From an uncultured Chloroflexota bacterium (lineage in GTDB: Bacteria > Chloroflexota > Dehalococcoidia > SM23-28-2 > RBG-16-64-32), in the NCBI GenBank assembly GCA_913056415.1, contig CAJXNA010000028.1:1-12596 (forward strand): a stretch of 12,596 nt of DNA, written 5' to 3'. A model generated the notes under the pieces. The model was not told the DNA's origin. It did no database searches and saw only the letters and a list, made by a program, of their open reading frames with translations. Positions 12,474 through 12,596 of the stretch are shown here, one piece after another. Position 1 is the stretch's first letter. Each line of letters begins with the position of its first letter. The position numbers and the translations under genes are program-made.

Positions 12474-12596
12474 ATGGCGACGCGAGAGATGAGGTTCCCG
12501 TTCGACGAGAAGGGGCTGAAGGGGATGGTGGGAAGGCTGCTGGGGACGGAGATGAGCTACTGGGAGGGCGATAGCCTCCTGCGAGGCCGCGTCACC
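12474..12596 (+). CDS. Unrecognised protein, N-terminal 41 residues (3' end outside window)
   Basis: An open frame starts at ATG 12474 with GGAGG at 12462-12466, 7 nt upstream, and runs off the window. It reads MATREMRFPFDEKGLKGMVG followed by RLLGTEMSYWEGDSLLRGRV. I do not recognise a family. The sequence is mixed charged and hydrophobic, without a signal peptide or membrane segment. It directly follows the 51-codon gene and is probably co-transcribed with it. Confidence 0.6.
   Translation, partial: MATREMRFPFDEKGLKGMVGRLLGTEMSYWEGDSLLRGRVT

Overview
This is a high-GC, tightly packed bacterial chromosome segment with no RNA genes, CRISPR array or transposase visible. The gene content suggests an environmental Chloroflexota of the Dehalococcoidia/SAR202 kind: a CoA-transferase, paired ferredoxins, hot-dog fold thioesterases and dehydratases, an SDR, alpha/beta hydrolases, and a hairpin repeat of the 'GTCATTCTGA...GAAGAATCTC' type. 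This assignment is an inference from gene style, not from a marker gene.

Left part (1-2509, plus strand). The 3' part of an acetyl-CoA hydrolase/CoA-transferase family gene is followed 8 nt later by a small heavy-metal-associated (HMA) domain gene. That gene has an in-frame TGA exactly where the second cysteine of the metal site (GMxCxxC) belongs. The reading frame and the HMA fold continue past it for 65 codons, and hairpins lie just downstream of the TGA, so it is best read as a candidate selenoprotein with a Cys-x-x-Sec motif. It overlaps the start of an intact endonuclease IV gene (nfo), and a 15-bp hairpin sits 12 nt before the nfo start codon.

Middle part (2560-5422, minus strand). In transcription order this holds a [2Fe-2S] ferredoxin, a 7Fe ([3Fe-4S][4Fe-4S]) ferredoxin, a LysR regulator and an alpha/beta hydrolase. 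Each of the first three has a recognisable promoter candidate. The intergenic gaps carry two short tandem duplications and one 55-nt hairpin repeat.

Right part (5559-11401, plus strand). A translationally coupled run encodes a FlK-like thioesterase, a HadA-like hot-dog protein, a HadB-like (MaoC) dehydratase, a FabF-type ketosynthase, a PaaI-like thioesterase and an LpxL/PatA-type acyltransferase. A 12-TM MFS transporter and a short alpha/beta hydrolase follow. The first six look like a dedicated acyl-chain elongation, dehydration and transfer module. It has no acyl carrier protein, ketoreductase or malonyl transferase of its own within the window, so it must borrow those or act on CoA thioesters.

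Right edge. An HSDL2-like SDR on the minus strand is divergent from a 51-codon gene and a second, truncated gene on the plus strand. The divergent promoters share an inverted repeat that contains both -10 boxes.
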